Assembly: GCA_017640785.1 (NCBI GenBank)
Contig: JAEPPZ010000004.1
Coordinates: 1 to 64,000, forward strand
Length of the DNA stretch: 64,000 nt
Origin: Balneola sp.
GTDB lineage: Bacteria > Bacteroidota > Rhodothermia > Balneolales > Balneolaceae
Direction: 5' to 3'
Below are positions 37,906 to 47,095 of this stretch, in pieces. Position numbers and translations under genes: made by a program. The notes under the pieces were generated by a model. It made no database searches, was not told where the DNA came from, and was given only the letters and a program-made list of their open reading frames with translations. Position 1 is the stretch's first letter, and each line of letters begins with the position of its first letter.

Positions 37906-38232
37906 ATGGAAAATTCAGTTCAACCTACGGGTATAGAAGTTAGTAACAATGATCAAGTTCTGGAAATAGAGTGGTCGGATGGAGTAAAATCAGTTTATCC
38001 TCTTTTTGGATTAAGAAAAAACTGTCCTTGCGTAATGTGCAGGGGAGGACATGCGCATATGAATGAATTTGAGCCGAAGATGTTCTTTGTTGAAAATCCT
38101 TCGAAAATTGATATTAAAGATATTCAGCAGGTAGGAAATCATGCTATCCAGATAACCTGGGCTGATGGACACAATTCAGGGATGTACCGCTGGGAAACCT
38201 TGAGGTTTCTGGATCCGGAGAATCATAAGTAG
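37906..38232 (+). CDS. DUF971 protein
   Basis: 108 residues from ATG 37906 (a TTG two codons upstream overlaps the promoter). DUF971 pattern: LEIEWSDGVKSVYPLFGLRKNCPC, FFVENPSKIDIKDIQQVG, ITWADGHNSGMYRWETLRFL. This is the N-terminal domain found in gamma-butyrobetaine hydroxylases; stand-alone forms are linked to iron-sulfur metabolism. A CXXC (CPCVMC) is visible. Confidence 0.92.
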   Translation: MENSVQPTGIEVSNNDQVLEIEWSDGVKSVYPLFGLRKNCPCVMCRGGHAHMNEFEPKMFFVENPSKIDIKDIQQVGNHAIQITWADGHNSGMYRWETLRFLDPENHK

Positions 38233-38257
38233 GTTTTATATTTAGAGGGTCATCCTG

Positions 38258-38273
38258 TCCGCCAGCTGGCGGA
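38258..38273. repeat. 16-bp perfect palindrome
   Basis: TCCGCCAGCTGGCGGA, six bases downstream of a GTCATCC sequence that also starts the inverted repeat of the element at 38492. Probably one unit of a dispersed repeat. Confidence 0.7.
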
Positions 38274-38491
38274 TCGGGATCTTTGTGGAGGCGGGTAGTT
38301 TTTTCAATGCTTCCGGCTCTGTTTCTAACCCACCCCCGGGCTTGAACGCCCTTCTAGCATACATTTCGTTGCGTGATTTTAAAATAGCGGATCCTTCAGG
38401 TTCTGCGGTTTGCGATTTACCTGCCTTCAATCGCTGCGGGATAAATCCCTGGCTGGTGTACCTGAGTAAATCTAAATCATCACTATGTGAA

Positions 38492-39116
38492 GGTCATCCT
38501 TGTAGAAATTAGATAATTCACTTACAAAAATTGACTTGTTTATAATTCTGACAATTTCAGAAAAAGCTTCCAACTTCTCCGACCTTTAGAATTATTGGCG
38601 AGCCAAGAACGTAATGGAATTGGCGGCTCCGAAGGAGCAATCATTACACTCAGGCTGATCTGTGAATATGCATCATGCGTAGGAAGACCTTTTGTAATGA
38701 TTAGTCGATGTAATGAAGTTCGCGCCAATAATTCTTGTCGGGAGTTTTTGGTACTGGAGCCTGTGCTGAGGAAGCCCAGTAGCGGCACAAAAGTACATAG
38801 AACAAAGGAGCTGAACCCTATAAACACATCTAGCTTAGAATACGGACACCTACTTTTGTCTTGATATCCCGTTCGAACGGGACAAAAGATCAAGCCGAAG
38901 TATTTAAGACGGGTTCACTAATCCTGCTCTGAATAATCCTAAAGGTCGTCGTACATTCTGAGAAAGTGATGAGGCTCTTTATGAGAAAGGATTATTCCTG
39001 CTTCGCAGACGCATCCGGATCACGCTCTCTTGTTCGTCTTAAATACTAAGGGCGAATTTTCCATAACGATAACTATTAATCTGTCAACGAATTATCTAAC
39101 TTCTACAGGGATGACC
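38492..39116. mobile_element. 625-bp MITE-like element with 28-bp terminal inverted repeats
   Basis: Ends at 38492-38519 and 39089-39116 are inverted repeats identical at 26 of 28 positions (beginning GGTCATCC). Inside are two nested hairpin modules: GAATTATTGGCG (38589-38600) with its complement (38723-38734) around AATCATTACA (38639-38648/38693-38702), and GTATTTAAGACG (38900-38911/39035-39046) around GAATAATCCT (38931-38940/38988-38997). A CCCGTTCGAACGGG palindrome sits between them. No coding potential is convincing, and no target duplication is obvious. Non-autonomous transposon or large structured RNA. Confidence 0.6.
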
Positions 39117-39229
39117 CAATAGCGTTCATGATCTCGAGCAGACTTATATAAATCCACAAGTGTAACAGCTTTTCACATTTTAAAACAGATTAATCGCAAT
39201 TCTCTATTTAGATTCTCTCTAAATAATGT
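39117..39229. other. gap before the iron-binding lipoprotein gene
   Basis: AT-rich DNA between the MITE-like element and the promoter of the binding protein. I see no gene here. Confidence 0.5.
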
Positions 39230-39237
39230 TATTTTTG
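39230..39237 (+). promoter_or_regulatory. -7 promoter element of the iron-binding protein gene
   Basis: TATTTTTG, a TAnnTTTG match 33 bp before ATG 39271. No clear TTG at the -33 position. Confidence 0.5.
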
Positions 39238-39270
39238 ACTGAACTTAAAAGCTAAATCAAAAATTAACTA

Positions 39271-40287
39271 ATGAAATATTTATCGCTAATTGCTGCTGGT
39301 GTTGTTTTAGTGCTATCAGCTTGTAGTCAACCTAAGGAAGTAAACATATATTCAGCTCGCCATTATGAAACCGATCAGGCGTTGTATTCTGATTTCACTG
39401 AAGAAACCGGAATTAAAGTAAACTTGATCGAAGGTGGTTCAGATGAGCTCATTGAACGAATTAAAAGTGAAGGCGTAAATTCTCCCGCAGATATTCTGGT
39501 AACTGTTGACGCGGGACGAATTTGGAGAGCAGAAGAGGCAGGAATTTTAGGTTCTATTGAATCAGATATCCTTAACGAAAGAATCCCGAGTTCATTAAGA
39601 CATCCTGATGGACTGTGGTACGGAATCTCAAAAAGAGTAAGAGCTATTGTGATTAATCCTGCAAATGTAGCTAATCCTGAGTCTTTGACTTATGAAGATC
39701 TTGCTACTGAAGACTGGAAAGGAAGAGTTTGTATCCGTTCATCTAATAACATTTACAATCAATCATTAATGGCTTCTATTATCGAGTCTAATGGTGTTGA
39801 AGCAGCTGAAGCTTGGGCTACGGGAATTGTGAATAATATGGCTCGTCCACCTCAAGGTGGTGACAGAGATCAAATTCGAGCTGTTTCTGCAGGAGTTTGT
39901 GATGCTGCAATTGTAAATCACTACTATCTGGCTATGATGCTTACCGGTGATGAAGAGAATCAGGAAATTGCCAAAAGTGTTCAGCTTGTATTCCCAAATC
40001 AAAGTGAAGCTGGTCGTGGTGCCCATGTGAATATTAGTGTAGCAGGTGTACTGAAAGACGCTCCAAATCGAGATAATGCCATTAAGTTCATGGAATATCT
40101 TACTAACGAGACTTCTCAAAGTTACCTGACAGTTGATAACAATGAATATCCTGTTAACGATGATGCAACCTGGAATCCTGTTCTTCAAGGATTTGGTGAA
40201 TTTAAAGCGGATGAAATGAATGTTTCAGCTCTGGGAAAAAACAATCCTGAAGCTATCAGAATTATGGATAGAGCAGGCTGGAAGTAA
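39271..40287 (+). CDS. Fe(3+) ABC transporter substrate-binding lipoprotein
   Basis: 338 residues. Lipoprotein signal with Cys18 (LVLSACSQ). FutA/FbpA features: NIYSARHYETDQALYSDF, ADILVTVDAGRIWRAEEAG, NHYYLAMML with the Tyr pair that binds ferric iron. Captures Fe(3+) in the periplasm for the permease encoded convergently at 40613-42313. A hairpin terminator separates the two. Confidence 0.92.
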   Translation: MKYLSLIAAGVVLVLSACSQPKEVNIYSARHYETDQALYSDFTEETGIKVNLIEGGSDELIERIKSEGVNSPADILVTVDAGRIWRAEEAGILGSIESDILNERIPSSLRHPDGLWYGISKRVRAIVINPANVANPESLTYEDLATEDWKGRVCIRSSNNIYNQSLMASIIESNGVEAAEAWATGIVNNMARPPQGGDRDQIRAVSAGVCDAAIVNHYYLAMMLTGDEENQEIAKSVQLVFPNQSEAGRGAHVNISVAGVLKDAPNRDNAIKFMEYLTNETSQSYLTVDNNEYPVNDDATWNPVLQGFGEFKADEMNVSALGKNNPEAIRIMDRAGWK

Positions 40288-40337
40288 GATCACTGATTTA
40301 GTGACTAGTTGATTTTCGCTAAAGCTCAAATCAATTT

Positions 40338-40372
40338 AAAAGCACCTGTACTATGTATGGGTGCTTTTTTTT
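40338..40372 (+). terminator. terminator of the iron-binding protein gene
   Basis: AAAAGCACC/GGTGCTTTT stem followed by eight T residues in all, 50 bp after the stop codon. Confidence 0.9.
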
Positions 40373-40405
40373 GTGGGGCAGTAAAAAGTTTGCCCCTAAT
40401 TCTCC

Positions 40406-40592
40406 GAGCCTAAAGGCTCTACTTGTTTAAATGAATTCTTAATAATACTCCATTCTTCTCAATCTTAACCAATCTTTTCTCTTCAACAAGTTTCCATCAG
40501 CCGTGCATAGCCCGACAGATGGATGTATTATTACTGGTTTATTTTCAAAACCTGAAGATTAAAAGTCTTAAACAAGTAGGACGTTTACGTCC
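40406..40592. repeat. palindromic repeat element, 187 bp
   Basis: Starts with GAGCCTAAAGGCTC and ends with GGACGTTTACGTCC. Between them a 12-bp perfect inverted repeat CTACTTGTTTAA (40419-40430/40568-40579) brings both ends together. A shorter relative is at 34216-34283. Confidence 0.75.
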
Positions 40593-40612
40593 GCATTAAA
40601 GAATCCTGAAAA

Positions 40613-42313
40613 TTAATGTTCTTCAGTTTTTCGGGATCTTGTGATGGTCTTACTGAGGAGTATCACAGGAATAATACCCACCAGAACGATCGCTAGAGCT
40701 GCTCCGGCGGATTCACCCAGTCTTTCATCAGATGCAAGACGATAGACCTGTACCGCAAGTGTATCGAAGTTAAACGGTCGAATGATGATGGTTGCAGGCA
40801 GTTCTTTCATCACATCTACAAAAACCAATAAGAAAGCAGAAAGTAATCCTCCGGAAAGCATGGGAATATGAATTTTCCTCAGGATCTCTGAGAAAGAATA
40901 TCCCATTCCTCTTGAAGCTTCATCAACACTAGGAGAAATTTTCTGTAAACTAGAATTGATTCCATTGTATGACACTGAAAGAAAGCGAACCACATAGGCG
41001 AAAATCATTGCAAAAAGAGTTCCACTCAGCAGTAATCCGGTTGAAACCTGAAAATTAGAACGTGCAAACGAATCAATGGTATTATCAAGCCAACCAAAGG
41101 GGATAAGGACACCAACGGCTATCACAGACCCGGGAATAGCATAACCCAGAGCACCGAATTGATTTAGACCTTTTACTAATTTGGATGGATTAAGCCGGGA
41201 TGAATATGCCATCAGTAATGCAACAGATACTGTAATAAGTCCGGCAATTGCAGCAACGCTGAGGGTATTCAATGAGTATAATAAGAACCGTGTATTTACC
41301 GAATCTATATTATTAAAGAACATGGACAACAAAAGCGCAACGGGAAGAATGAATCCTAAAAAAACGGGAATGGCACACACTAAAAACGCTCCCCATTTTT
41401 TGAACCCGGTCAGATCAAATCTTTGAATCCTTTTGAAACGATTTGTAGCGTTGGTCTGGTCTTTAATTCTGGACCTTGACCAACGTTCGAGTAATATCAG
41501 AACAACAATAAAAAGTAATAAGAATCCGGCAAGTTGAGCTGCTGCTGGACGTTCTCCAAGACCAAACCATGTTCTATATATGCCCGTTGTAAATGTTTGC
41601 ACACCAAAGTATTGTACTGTTCCAAAATCATTCAGTGTTTCCATTAAAGCTAATGCTAACCCGGCTGCGATTCCGGGTCTGGCTAAAGGTAAAGCAATCT
41701 TAAAAAAGCTTTGAGTAGTGGTATAACCCATAATTCTGCTTGCCTCAAAAAGAGATACAGATTGATTCAGAAAAGCAGAACGCGCTAGCATATAAACATA
41801 TGGATAGAATGCCAATATCATAATGAAAATTGCACCCCATAAAGATCGGATTTCAGGTAAAACAAACTCACCAATACCTAAATCAAATGTTGAACGAATA
41901 GCAGTTTGTAAGGTGCCGGTTATTCCAAAGAAATCTGTATAAATATAGGCAAGCAAATAAGCAGGGATCGAAAAAGGAAGAACTGCAGCCCACTCAAAAT
42001 ACTTTTGTCCCGGAAAACTGCACATGGTAATGATCCATGCCAGAGTTACGCCAAGAAGAACCACTCCTGAAGAAACTCCTACAATTAACAAAAGAGAATT
42101 GGTTATGTAGTCTCCAAGTACAGTAGAAGCCAAATGACTCCATATCTCACCAGAGGAAACAAAAAATGATGAGAGAACCGAAAGAATAGGAATAGATACT
42201 AAAACGGCAATAATCCCGGAAACTACTGCCCATTTCTTTGATAGCGTAGCTGGATATTTATTAGAATCAGAAGATGTAAATGTACCGGCCAAAAACCGAA
42301 GTGCTTTAAACAT
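40613..42313 (-). CDS. iron ABC transporter permease (FbpB/AfuB type)
   Basis: 566 residues, about twelve helices as two fused permease halves. Both EAA-like loops are visible: EASRIMGYTTTQSFFKIALPLARPGIAAG (about 190-220, given in parts LFEASRIMGY and ALPLARPGIA) and VDEASRGMGYSFSEILRKIH. It pairs with the periplasmic protein at 39271. The ATPase subunit is not in this window, so it is encoded elsewhere or shared. Confidence 0.93.
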   Translation of the reverse strand: MFKALRFLAGTFTSSDSNKYPATLSKKWAVVSGIIAVLVSIPILSVLSSFFVSSGEIWSHLASTVLGDYITNSLLLIVGVSSGVVLLGVTLAWIITMCSFPGQKYFEWAAVLPFSIPAYLLAYIYTDFFGITGTLQTAIRSTFDLGIGEFVLPEIRSLWGAIFIMILAFYPYVYMLARSAFLNQSVSLFEASRIMGYTTTQSFFKIALPLARPGIAAGLALALMETLNDFGTVQYFGVQTFTTGIYRTWFGLGERPAAAQLAGFLLLFIVVLILLERWSRSRIKDQTNATNRFKRIQRFDLTGFKKWGAFLVCAIPVFLGFILPVALLLSMFFNNIDSVNTRFLLYSLNTLSVAAIAGLITVSVALLMAYSSRLNPSKLVKGLNQFGALGYAIPGSVIAVGVLIPFGWLDNTIDSFARSNFQVSTGLLLSGTLFAMIFAYVVRFLSVSYNGINSSLQKISPSVDEASRGMGYSFSEILRKIHIPMLSGGLLSAFLLVFVDVMKELPATIIIRPFNFDTLAVQVYRLASDERLGESAGAALAIVLVGIIPVILLSKTITRSRKTEEH

Positions 42314-42337
42314 AGGTCAAAAATAAGGAATGTTAAG

Positions 42338-43786
42338 CTACAAGGTGAGTTTTATTCCAAATTCATTTTTAAGAACAGATCTGGCAGCATTAAAACCAGA
42401 CATCCCATGAACTCCGCCACCCGGAGGGGTAGAGGATGAGCAAATATATAGATAATCAACGGGAAGTTTATAAGGATCCCATTTTAATAAAGGTCGACCA
42501 AATAACTGCTTTAAATTTTGAGCTCCACCGTTAATATCTCCACCAATATAATTCGGGTTATATTTCTCAAAATCCATTGCGTTCATTGTGGATGTTGAAA
42601 TGATTATATCTCTGAAACCCGGTGCGTATCTTTCAATCTGGTTAATGATCCGTTCTTCCATATTTTCAGTACTTCCATTTGGAACATGACAATAACTCCA
42701 AAGCACGTGTTTTCCTTCCGGTGCTCTGCTTTCATCAAATAAAGAGGGTTGAGATACAAGTACATAGGGTTTTTCGGAATGGATACCTTTCCAAACTTCT
42801 TTCTCAGAATCGGATATTTCCTTCATGGAGCCTCCTAAATGAAGAGTACCTGCTTTTTTACATTCTTCATTTAACCACGGTACAGGCTCTGAAAGGGCGA
42901 AATCAACTTTGAAAGCTCCCGGTCCATAATTATATCTTAGCAGTTTATCTTTTAAAGGATCCGGGATTTTATTATCTGCAATTGTGATCACTTGTTGAGG
43001 AGTTAGGTCAAAAAGGATCGGCTTGTCAGAAGGGAATTCATCTAAAGATTGAATATGAGTATTCAGCTCGATCTCACCACCCAAAAATTGAAAAAATCCT
43101 GCAAGTGCTTTCGTGATAGAGTGAGAACCATTTTTAGCAATAGGCCATCCCACAGAATGAACAGTTGTACCTAAAACTAAGCCAAAAGAAGCTGTAAAAG
43201 CATTTTCTAAAGGTAAAATACTATGTGCAGCCAAACCCGCGAAATAAGCTTTTGTTCGTTCCAGTTTAAAAAAACTGTTGGAGAGTAAACTGGAAGAAAA
43301 CATTCCGTACAAACCAAATCTCATCATAGCCAAAGGATGCTCCGGTATTCTGAGTGTCCCGAAAAGATCTTTTGAGAGATATTCCCATGAATCAATAAAA
43401 TCCTTAAAAAGCTTTCGGTAGTTTTTTGAATCAGCACCCAGACGTTCTAATGTATTTTGAAAAGACTTTTCAGCGATAACTGCTTCGCCATTATCAAGAG
43501 GATGAGCAATAGGGAAATCAGGATGAATCCATTCAAGACCATAATCTTTTAAGGGCAAGCTTTTAAAAAAGGGAGATGAAAGGGCGGTAGGATGAACAGC
43601 CGAACAAATGTCATGTTTAAAACCGGACTCCATCAATTCCTGAGTTCTGGTTCCACCGCCAACAGTATCTTTAGCTTCAAAAACTTTTACTTTCAAACCT
43701 TGTTGAGCCAACGCAATCGCTGCAGCTAATCCATTCGGACCCGAACCAATGACAAAGGCATCATAATTTGAAAGTGATGAACTCAA
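42338..43786 (-). CDS. FAD-dependent oxidoreductase, phytoene-desaturase-like
   Basis: 482 residues from a TTG directly after the protease stop. Rossmann FAD motif VIGSGPNGLAAAIALAQQG (12-30) with the acidic end KVFEAKD, and the C-terminal GGGVHGMSGFNAARSVL of the CrtI/NAD(P)-binding amine-oxidase group. No other carotenoid gene is nearby, so the substrate is unknown. Starts 0 bp after the preceding gene, implying co-translation. Confidence 0.85.
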   Translation of the reverse strand: MSSSLSNYDAFVIGSGPNGLAAAIALAQQGLKVKVFEAKDTVGGGTRTQELMESGFKHDICSAVHPTALSSPFFKSLPLKDYGLEWIHPDFPIAHPLDNGEAVIAEKSFQNTLERLGADSKNYRKLFKDFIDSWEYLSKDLFGTLRIPEHPLAMMRFGLYGMFSSSLLSNSFFKLERTKAYFAGLAAHSILPLENAFTASFGLVLGTTVHSVGWPIAKNGSHSITKALAGFFQFLGGEIELNTHIQSLDEFPSDKPILFDLTPQQVITIADNKIPDPLKDKLLRYNYGPGAFKVDFALSEPVPWLNEECKKAGTLHLGGSMKEISDSEKEVWKGIHSEKPYVLVSQPSLFDESRAPEGKHVLWSYCHVPNGSTENMEERIINQIERYAPGFRDIIISTSTMNAMDFEKYNPNYIGGDINGGAQNLKQLFGRPLLKWDPYKLPVDYLYICSSSTPPGGGVHGMSGFNAARSVLKNEFGIKLTL

Positions 43787-45433
43787 TTAATTCGATCCTG
43801 ATGATTTAATCTCTGCCAGTTTAAATGCTTCATATATATTTAAAATTCCTCCCGTAGAAGAAAGCGAGGAAAAAAGGACCGCTTGATCACTTCCTGGTCT
43901 GTACACTATATTCGAAGGTTTTGTAACTGTTTCCAGTAAAATCGTTTTTACTTCAAACGCTGATAAATTTGGATAGTATGCCATCAACAAAGCGGCTGCA
44001 CCGGCAACAGCAGGGCTAGCCATACTGGTTCCATCAAAAGATTCATAAGTATCATTAGGTGTTGCTGAGTAGATATCCACGCCGGGTGCAAATAGATCAA
44101 CACGCATTCCATAATTACTAAAGTTTGCAGCTAATAAAGAATCTCCCATCCATGAAGATGCTCCAACAGAAAGGAAGTTTTGCATCATCCCCCCATCTTC
44201 ATAGAATTTATTTGGATAGCTGAATGTGCTGTCAATGTTCTCTGCTGAGTTTCCGGCTCCTGTAACTAAGAGCACATCATTTTCATCAGCAAATTTAAAG
44301 GCTTCATCCACATAGAACTTTCTAGGGGAGTAGGCTTTGCCAAAACTCATATTGATAATATCAGCTCCGTTTTCAACAGCATATCGAATTGCATTCGCAA
44401 CGTCTTTATCTCTTTCATCTCCATCAGGAACTGTTCTGACGATCATTAATGAAACATAGTCCGCTATTCCATTCATTCCGAGGTTATTATTTCTGATAGC
44501 GCCTACAATTCCTGCTACATGAGAACCATGATCACTTCGGGGACCTTCCACATCATTATTTCCGTAAAATCTGTTTTCAAGATCTTCAAAATCATCACCT
44601 ACAATATATCGAGGATCAAAATCCGGGTTGTATGCGTAGTTATACATCTTATCAAATTGTTTGTAGGCGTCATTGATGTCTTCTTCAGTTACATCCAGAT
44701 CACGAAAATATTTAATGATCTGTTTTGCCTGTTTACGATAAGCTCCGTCATTGTAATTCGGTTCAAGTTCTTTATTAGAGACAGAGTCGATGGAGCTTAC
44801 TTTGAAAATATTTTTAGCACCGTCAATAGCATTTTTTACATTTTGAAGATTTTCAAAATTGGTTTTTGCCTCAGCTCTTTTTTCTTCAAATTCTGCTTTT
44901 ATAGTTTGATAATACTGATACTCTTCTTTTTCCTGAGCAGAAAAGTCTGAAGAACTTTTGCCTTTAAACTTGTCTCTTAACTTTAAATAAACTCTGGTGA
45001 GCTCATAAGTGTCTTTGTCTACATTATTCCCATCTTTTCCACCTATAAAGTTCCAACCATGAACATCGTCAACATAACCGTTTTCATCATCATCGATGCC
45101 GTTTCCCGGAATTTCGTCTTCATTAACCCATATATTTCCCGCCAGATCTTCATGTTCAATATCAGTACCTGAATCAATGATGGCTACAATTACTTTTTTT
45201 ACCGGAGTTTTATTGTTCAGGATTTCGGAGTAAGTTTTTTCTGTTCCTGCTCCTGTATATTCTGAATCTGAAGATAGATGATGCCAATCAGTAGGCGCGG
45301 TTTTGGAGGCTTCTGTTACTTTTGAAACAGGTTCTTCCGTTTCAGTTGGTGAGTTGTCAATTGTATTACCGGTTGAAGAGCATGCAGCAACCAAGAAAGA
45401 TGCCGCAAAGAGCACTAAATGAACTTTTTTCAT
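43787..45433 (-). CDS. S8 subtilisin-like protease, lipoprotein
   Basis: 548 residues; lipoprotein signal with Cys18. Catalytic triad Asp88 (IIDSGTDIEHEDL), His302 (DHGSHVAGIVGA) and Ser470 (DGTSMASPAVAG), with oxyanion Asn395 (TGAGNSAEN). The Asp-to-His distance is over 210 residues because of a Lys/Glu-rich helical insert (about 140-290), which is much longer than in ordinary subtilases. Surface or periplasmic protease, followed directly by the oxidoreductase gene. Confidence 0.93.
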   Translation of the reverse strand: MKKVHLVLFAASFLVAACSSTGNTIDNSPTETEEPVSKVTEASKTAPTDWHHLSSDSEYTGAGTEKTYSEILNNKTPVKKVIVAIIDSGTDIEHEDLAGNIWVNEDEIPGNGIDDDENGYVDDVHGWNFIGGKDGNNVDKDTYELTRVYLKLRDKFKGKSSSDFSAQEKEEYQYYQTIKAEFEEKRAEAKTNFENLQNVKNAIDGAKNIFKVSSIDSVSNKELEPNYNDGAYRKQAKQIIKYFRDLDVTEEDINDAYKQFDKMYNYAYNPDFDPRYIVGDDFEDLENRFYGNNDVEGPRSDHGSHVAGIVGAIRNNNLGMNGIADYVSLMIVRTVPDGDERDKDVANAIRYAVENGADIINMSFGKAYSPRKFYVDEAFKFADENDVLLVTGAGNSAENIDSTFSYPNKFYEDGGMMQNFLSVGASSWMGDSLLAANFSNYGMRVDLFAPGVDIYSATPNDTYESFDGTSMASPAVAGAAALLMAYYPNLSAFEVKTILLETVTKPSNIVYRPGSDQAVLFSSLSSTGGILNIYEAFKLAEIKSSGSN

Positions 45434-45452
45434 ATTCCCTAAAGATTGTTAG

Positions 45453-46604
45453 TTAGTTAACTATTGAATCTCTGTTTTTGATCCAATGGAGTAAAATATC
45501 TAACCCTAAGGTAATTGAAATTATAAGCACCAACAAGACAAGGCTACCAATTGGTTTCCAGATTATGAATCCTCCAAGTGTTCCAAGCACGGCTCCTAAA
45601 TACTGGATATACTGAAGTTGATCGTTACTGGCATTTTTAATCAGCTTTTCCAATCGCTGTTCATCGTATTCCCTTAGGTTGTCCTCAACCAAAGCGTGAA
45701 CATCCAATTGATTGATAAGCTTGTAAAGGAGAGAGGTAACAATGTTTTCAATGGTCGAGCTGTTTGCTTCTATTTTATCAGGAAGTGTATCCAGAAAACT
45801 GTCTAATTTATCTAAACCTTTTTCCACGCCGCCCGGAAGCTTAGTTAGAGCGTCTTCTACTAAAGATTGCATTTCCTGTCCTTTGATAAAACTATAAGCC
45901 TTTAGGGCTACTTTCTCGAAGGAATTCTCTTCTATATTATTTTCAATTTGATGAATAATTGATTCTGCAATATTGGCTCTTACTTCGGGCTGAGCTACCA
46001 TTTCATCTACATAGTTAACAGCAAGAGCTTTCAGATCGGTTCTGAATTCAGGATCATCAATTACTTCTCTGATATATTCTGTTGCCTGAGCTCTGTATTT
46101 TGATATAGCATTCGATTCCTGAATTTTTTGCTTAATGATATCAGGGTTAATAAGATCTTCAGATACAGCAGCAGCTAAGCGAAAGGCAATTCTGTCTTTT
46201 TGAGCAGGAACCAAGCCCTGACCAAATATGGGTCTTCGTTTAGCAGGACGAAAAAGCATTGTAATGGCAAGCCAGTTGGTAAGGAATCCGATCAATCCAC
46301 TAATTGAAAGTATTCTCATCAAACCTTCGAATTCAATGCTAAAACCCATTACTGTTGTTTGAACTCCATTAAAATCCCAATAAAAGGAAGTAATAAATGT
46401 ACCGATCAGCAGCAGAGGGAAGAGGAATAGAAGTTTAAGCAGGATCTTATGTTTCCCTTCCTTTTTAGGAGGACTTATTCTGGAAACCGGATCTTGCTCA
46501 CTATCAGTTTGCTTTTCGATCTGCTTTTGAAGAATACCCCAGAATTGCTTTCCGTATTCTTTAGTGCGCTCAGTAATGATATTTTTTTCTTGTTGTTCAG
46601 CCAT
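45453..46604 (-). CDS. DUF445 membrane protein (YheB-like)
   Basis: 383 residues. N-terminal hydrophilic tail, two helices near 55-115 with WLAITMLFRPAKRRPIFGQGLVPAQKD (in parts NWLAITMLFRP, GQGLVPAQKD), a long helical soluble part, and a C-terminal helix. The WLA..MLFRP and PxxKxxI pattern is DUF445. Envelope localisation; function not known. Confidence 0.85.
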   Translation of the reverse strand: MAEQQEKNIITERTKEYGKQFWGILQKQIEKQTDSEQDPVSRISPPKKEGKHKILLKLLFLFPLLLIGTFITSFYWDFNGVQTTVMGFSIEFEGLMRILSISGLIGFLTNWLAITMLFRPAKRRPIFGQGLVPAQKDRIAFRLAAAVSEDLINPDIIKQKIQESNAISKYRAQATEYIREVIDDPEFRTDLKALAVNYVDEMVAQPEVRANIAESIIHQIENNIEENSFEKVALKAYSFIKGQEMQSLVEDALTKLPGGVEKGLDKLDSFLDTLPDKIEANSSTIENIVTSLLYKLINQLDVHALVEDNLREYDEQRLEKLIKNASNDQLQYIQYLGAVLGTLGGFIIWKPIGSLVLLVLIISITLGLDILLHWIKNRDSIVN

Positions 46605-46645
46605 ACTATTAGTTTTGGCATTGCTACGAGTGAAAGAAGCTTAGG

Positions 46646-47095
46646 TTACTCGTAAAACATAGATAAATACAGATTTTCTAAATTTGTCATTTCCTCTTTT
46701 TCTGCATCAGACTGATCTTCATATCCGATCAGATGAAGTAAGCCATGAATTAATATTCTGAGGCATTCCTTTTCTGAAGTTTGGTTAAACTCCTTAGCCT
46801 GATCTATTATTCGTGACAAGCAACAATATAATGTGCCTTCGATCTTGGTATTAGAATCGTCTTCATCGTATCGGAACGAAATAATGTCAGTTACATAATC
46901 CCGCTTCAGAAACTCTTTGTTTATTCTTACGATCTCTTGTTCATCAACATAAGCAAGCTCAACCATTTCGAAGATCACTTTTTCATGTTGAGCAACAAAC
47001 TCGAATACTTTTCTGCAATCGATTTCTTTGCAAGGCAAATCGATATCTGTGGTATTGAATATTTGAAGAGGGTAGGTTTCGGCCACAATCAGCAA
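46646..47095 (-). CDS. ybeY: endoribonuclease YbeY (16S rRNA maturation)
   Basis: 149 residues from a TTG at 47095 (a GTG three codons later is possible). Zinc motif LIHGLLHLIGYEDQS: His-X3-His with Asp instead of the third His, as in Bacteroidota. Acts in 16S rRNA 3' processing. Starts 0 bp after the stop of the unknown gene upstream. Confidence 0.93.
   Translation of the reverse strand: MLIVAETYPLQIFNTTDIDLPCKEIDCRKVFEFVAQHEKVIFEMVELAYVDEQEIVRINKEFLKRDYVTDIISFRYDEDDSNTKIEGTLYCCLSRIIDQAKEFNQTSEKECLRILIHGLLHLIGYEDQSDAEKEEMTNLENLYLSMFYE

Larger units (their letters stand above)
40288..40612. other. intergenic region with terminator and palindromic repeat
   Basis: 325 bp between convergent genes: the terminator at 40338-40372 and the palindromic element at 40406-40592. 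No coding sequence. Confidence 0.7.

Noticed and set aside
38540-38893. Overlapping ORFs on both strands in the 38.2-39.2 kb gap
   Set aside because: No recognisable domain; they run through inverted repeats that are better explained as a non-coding element.
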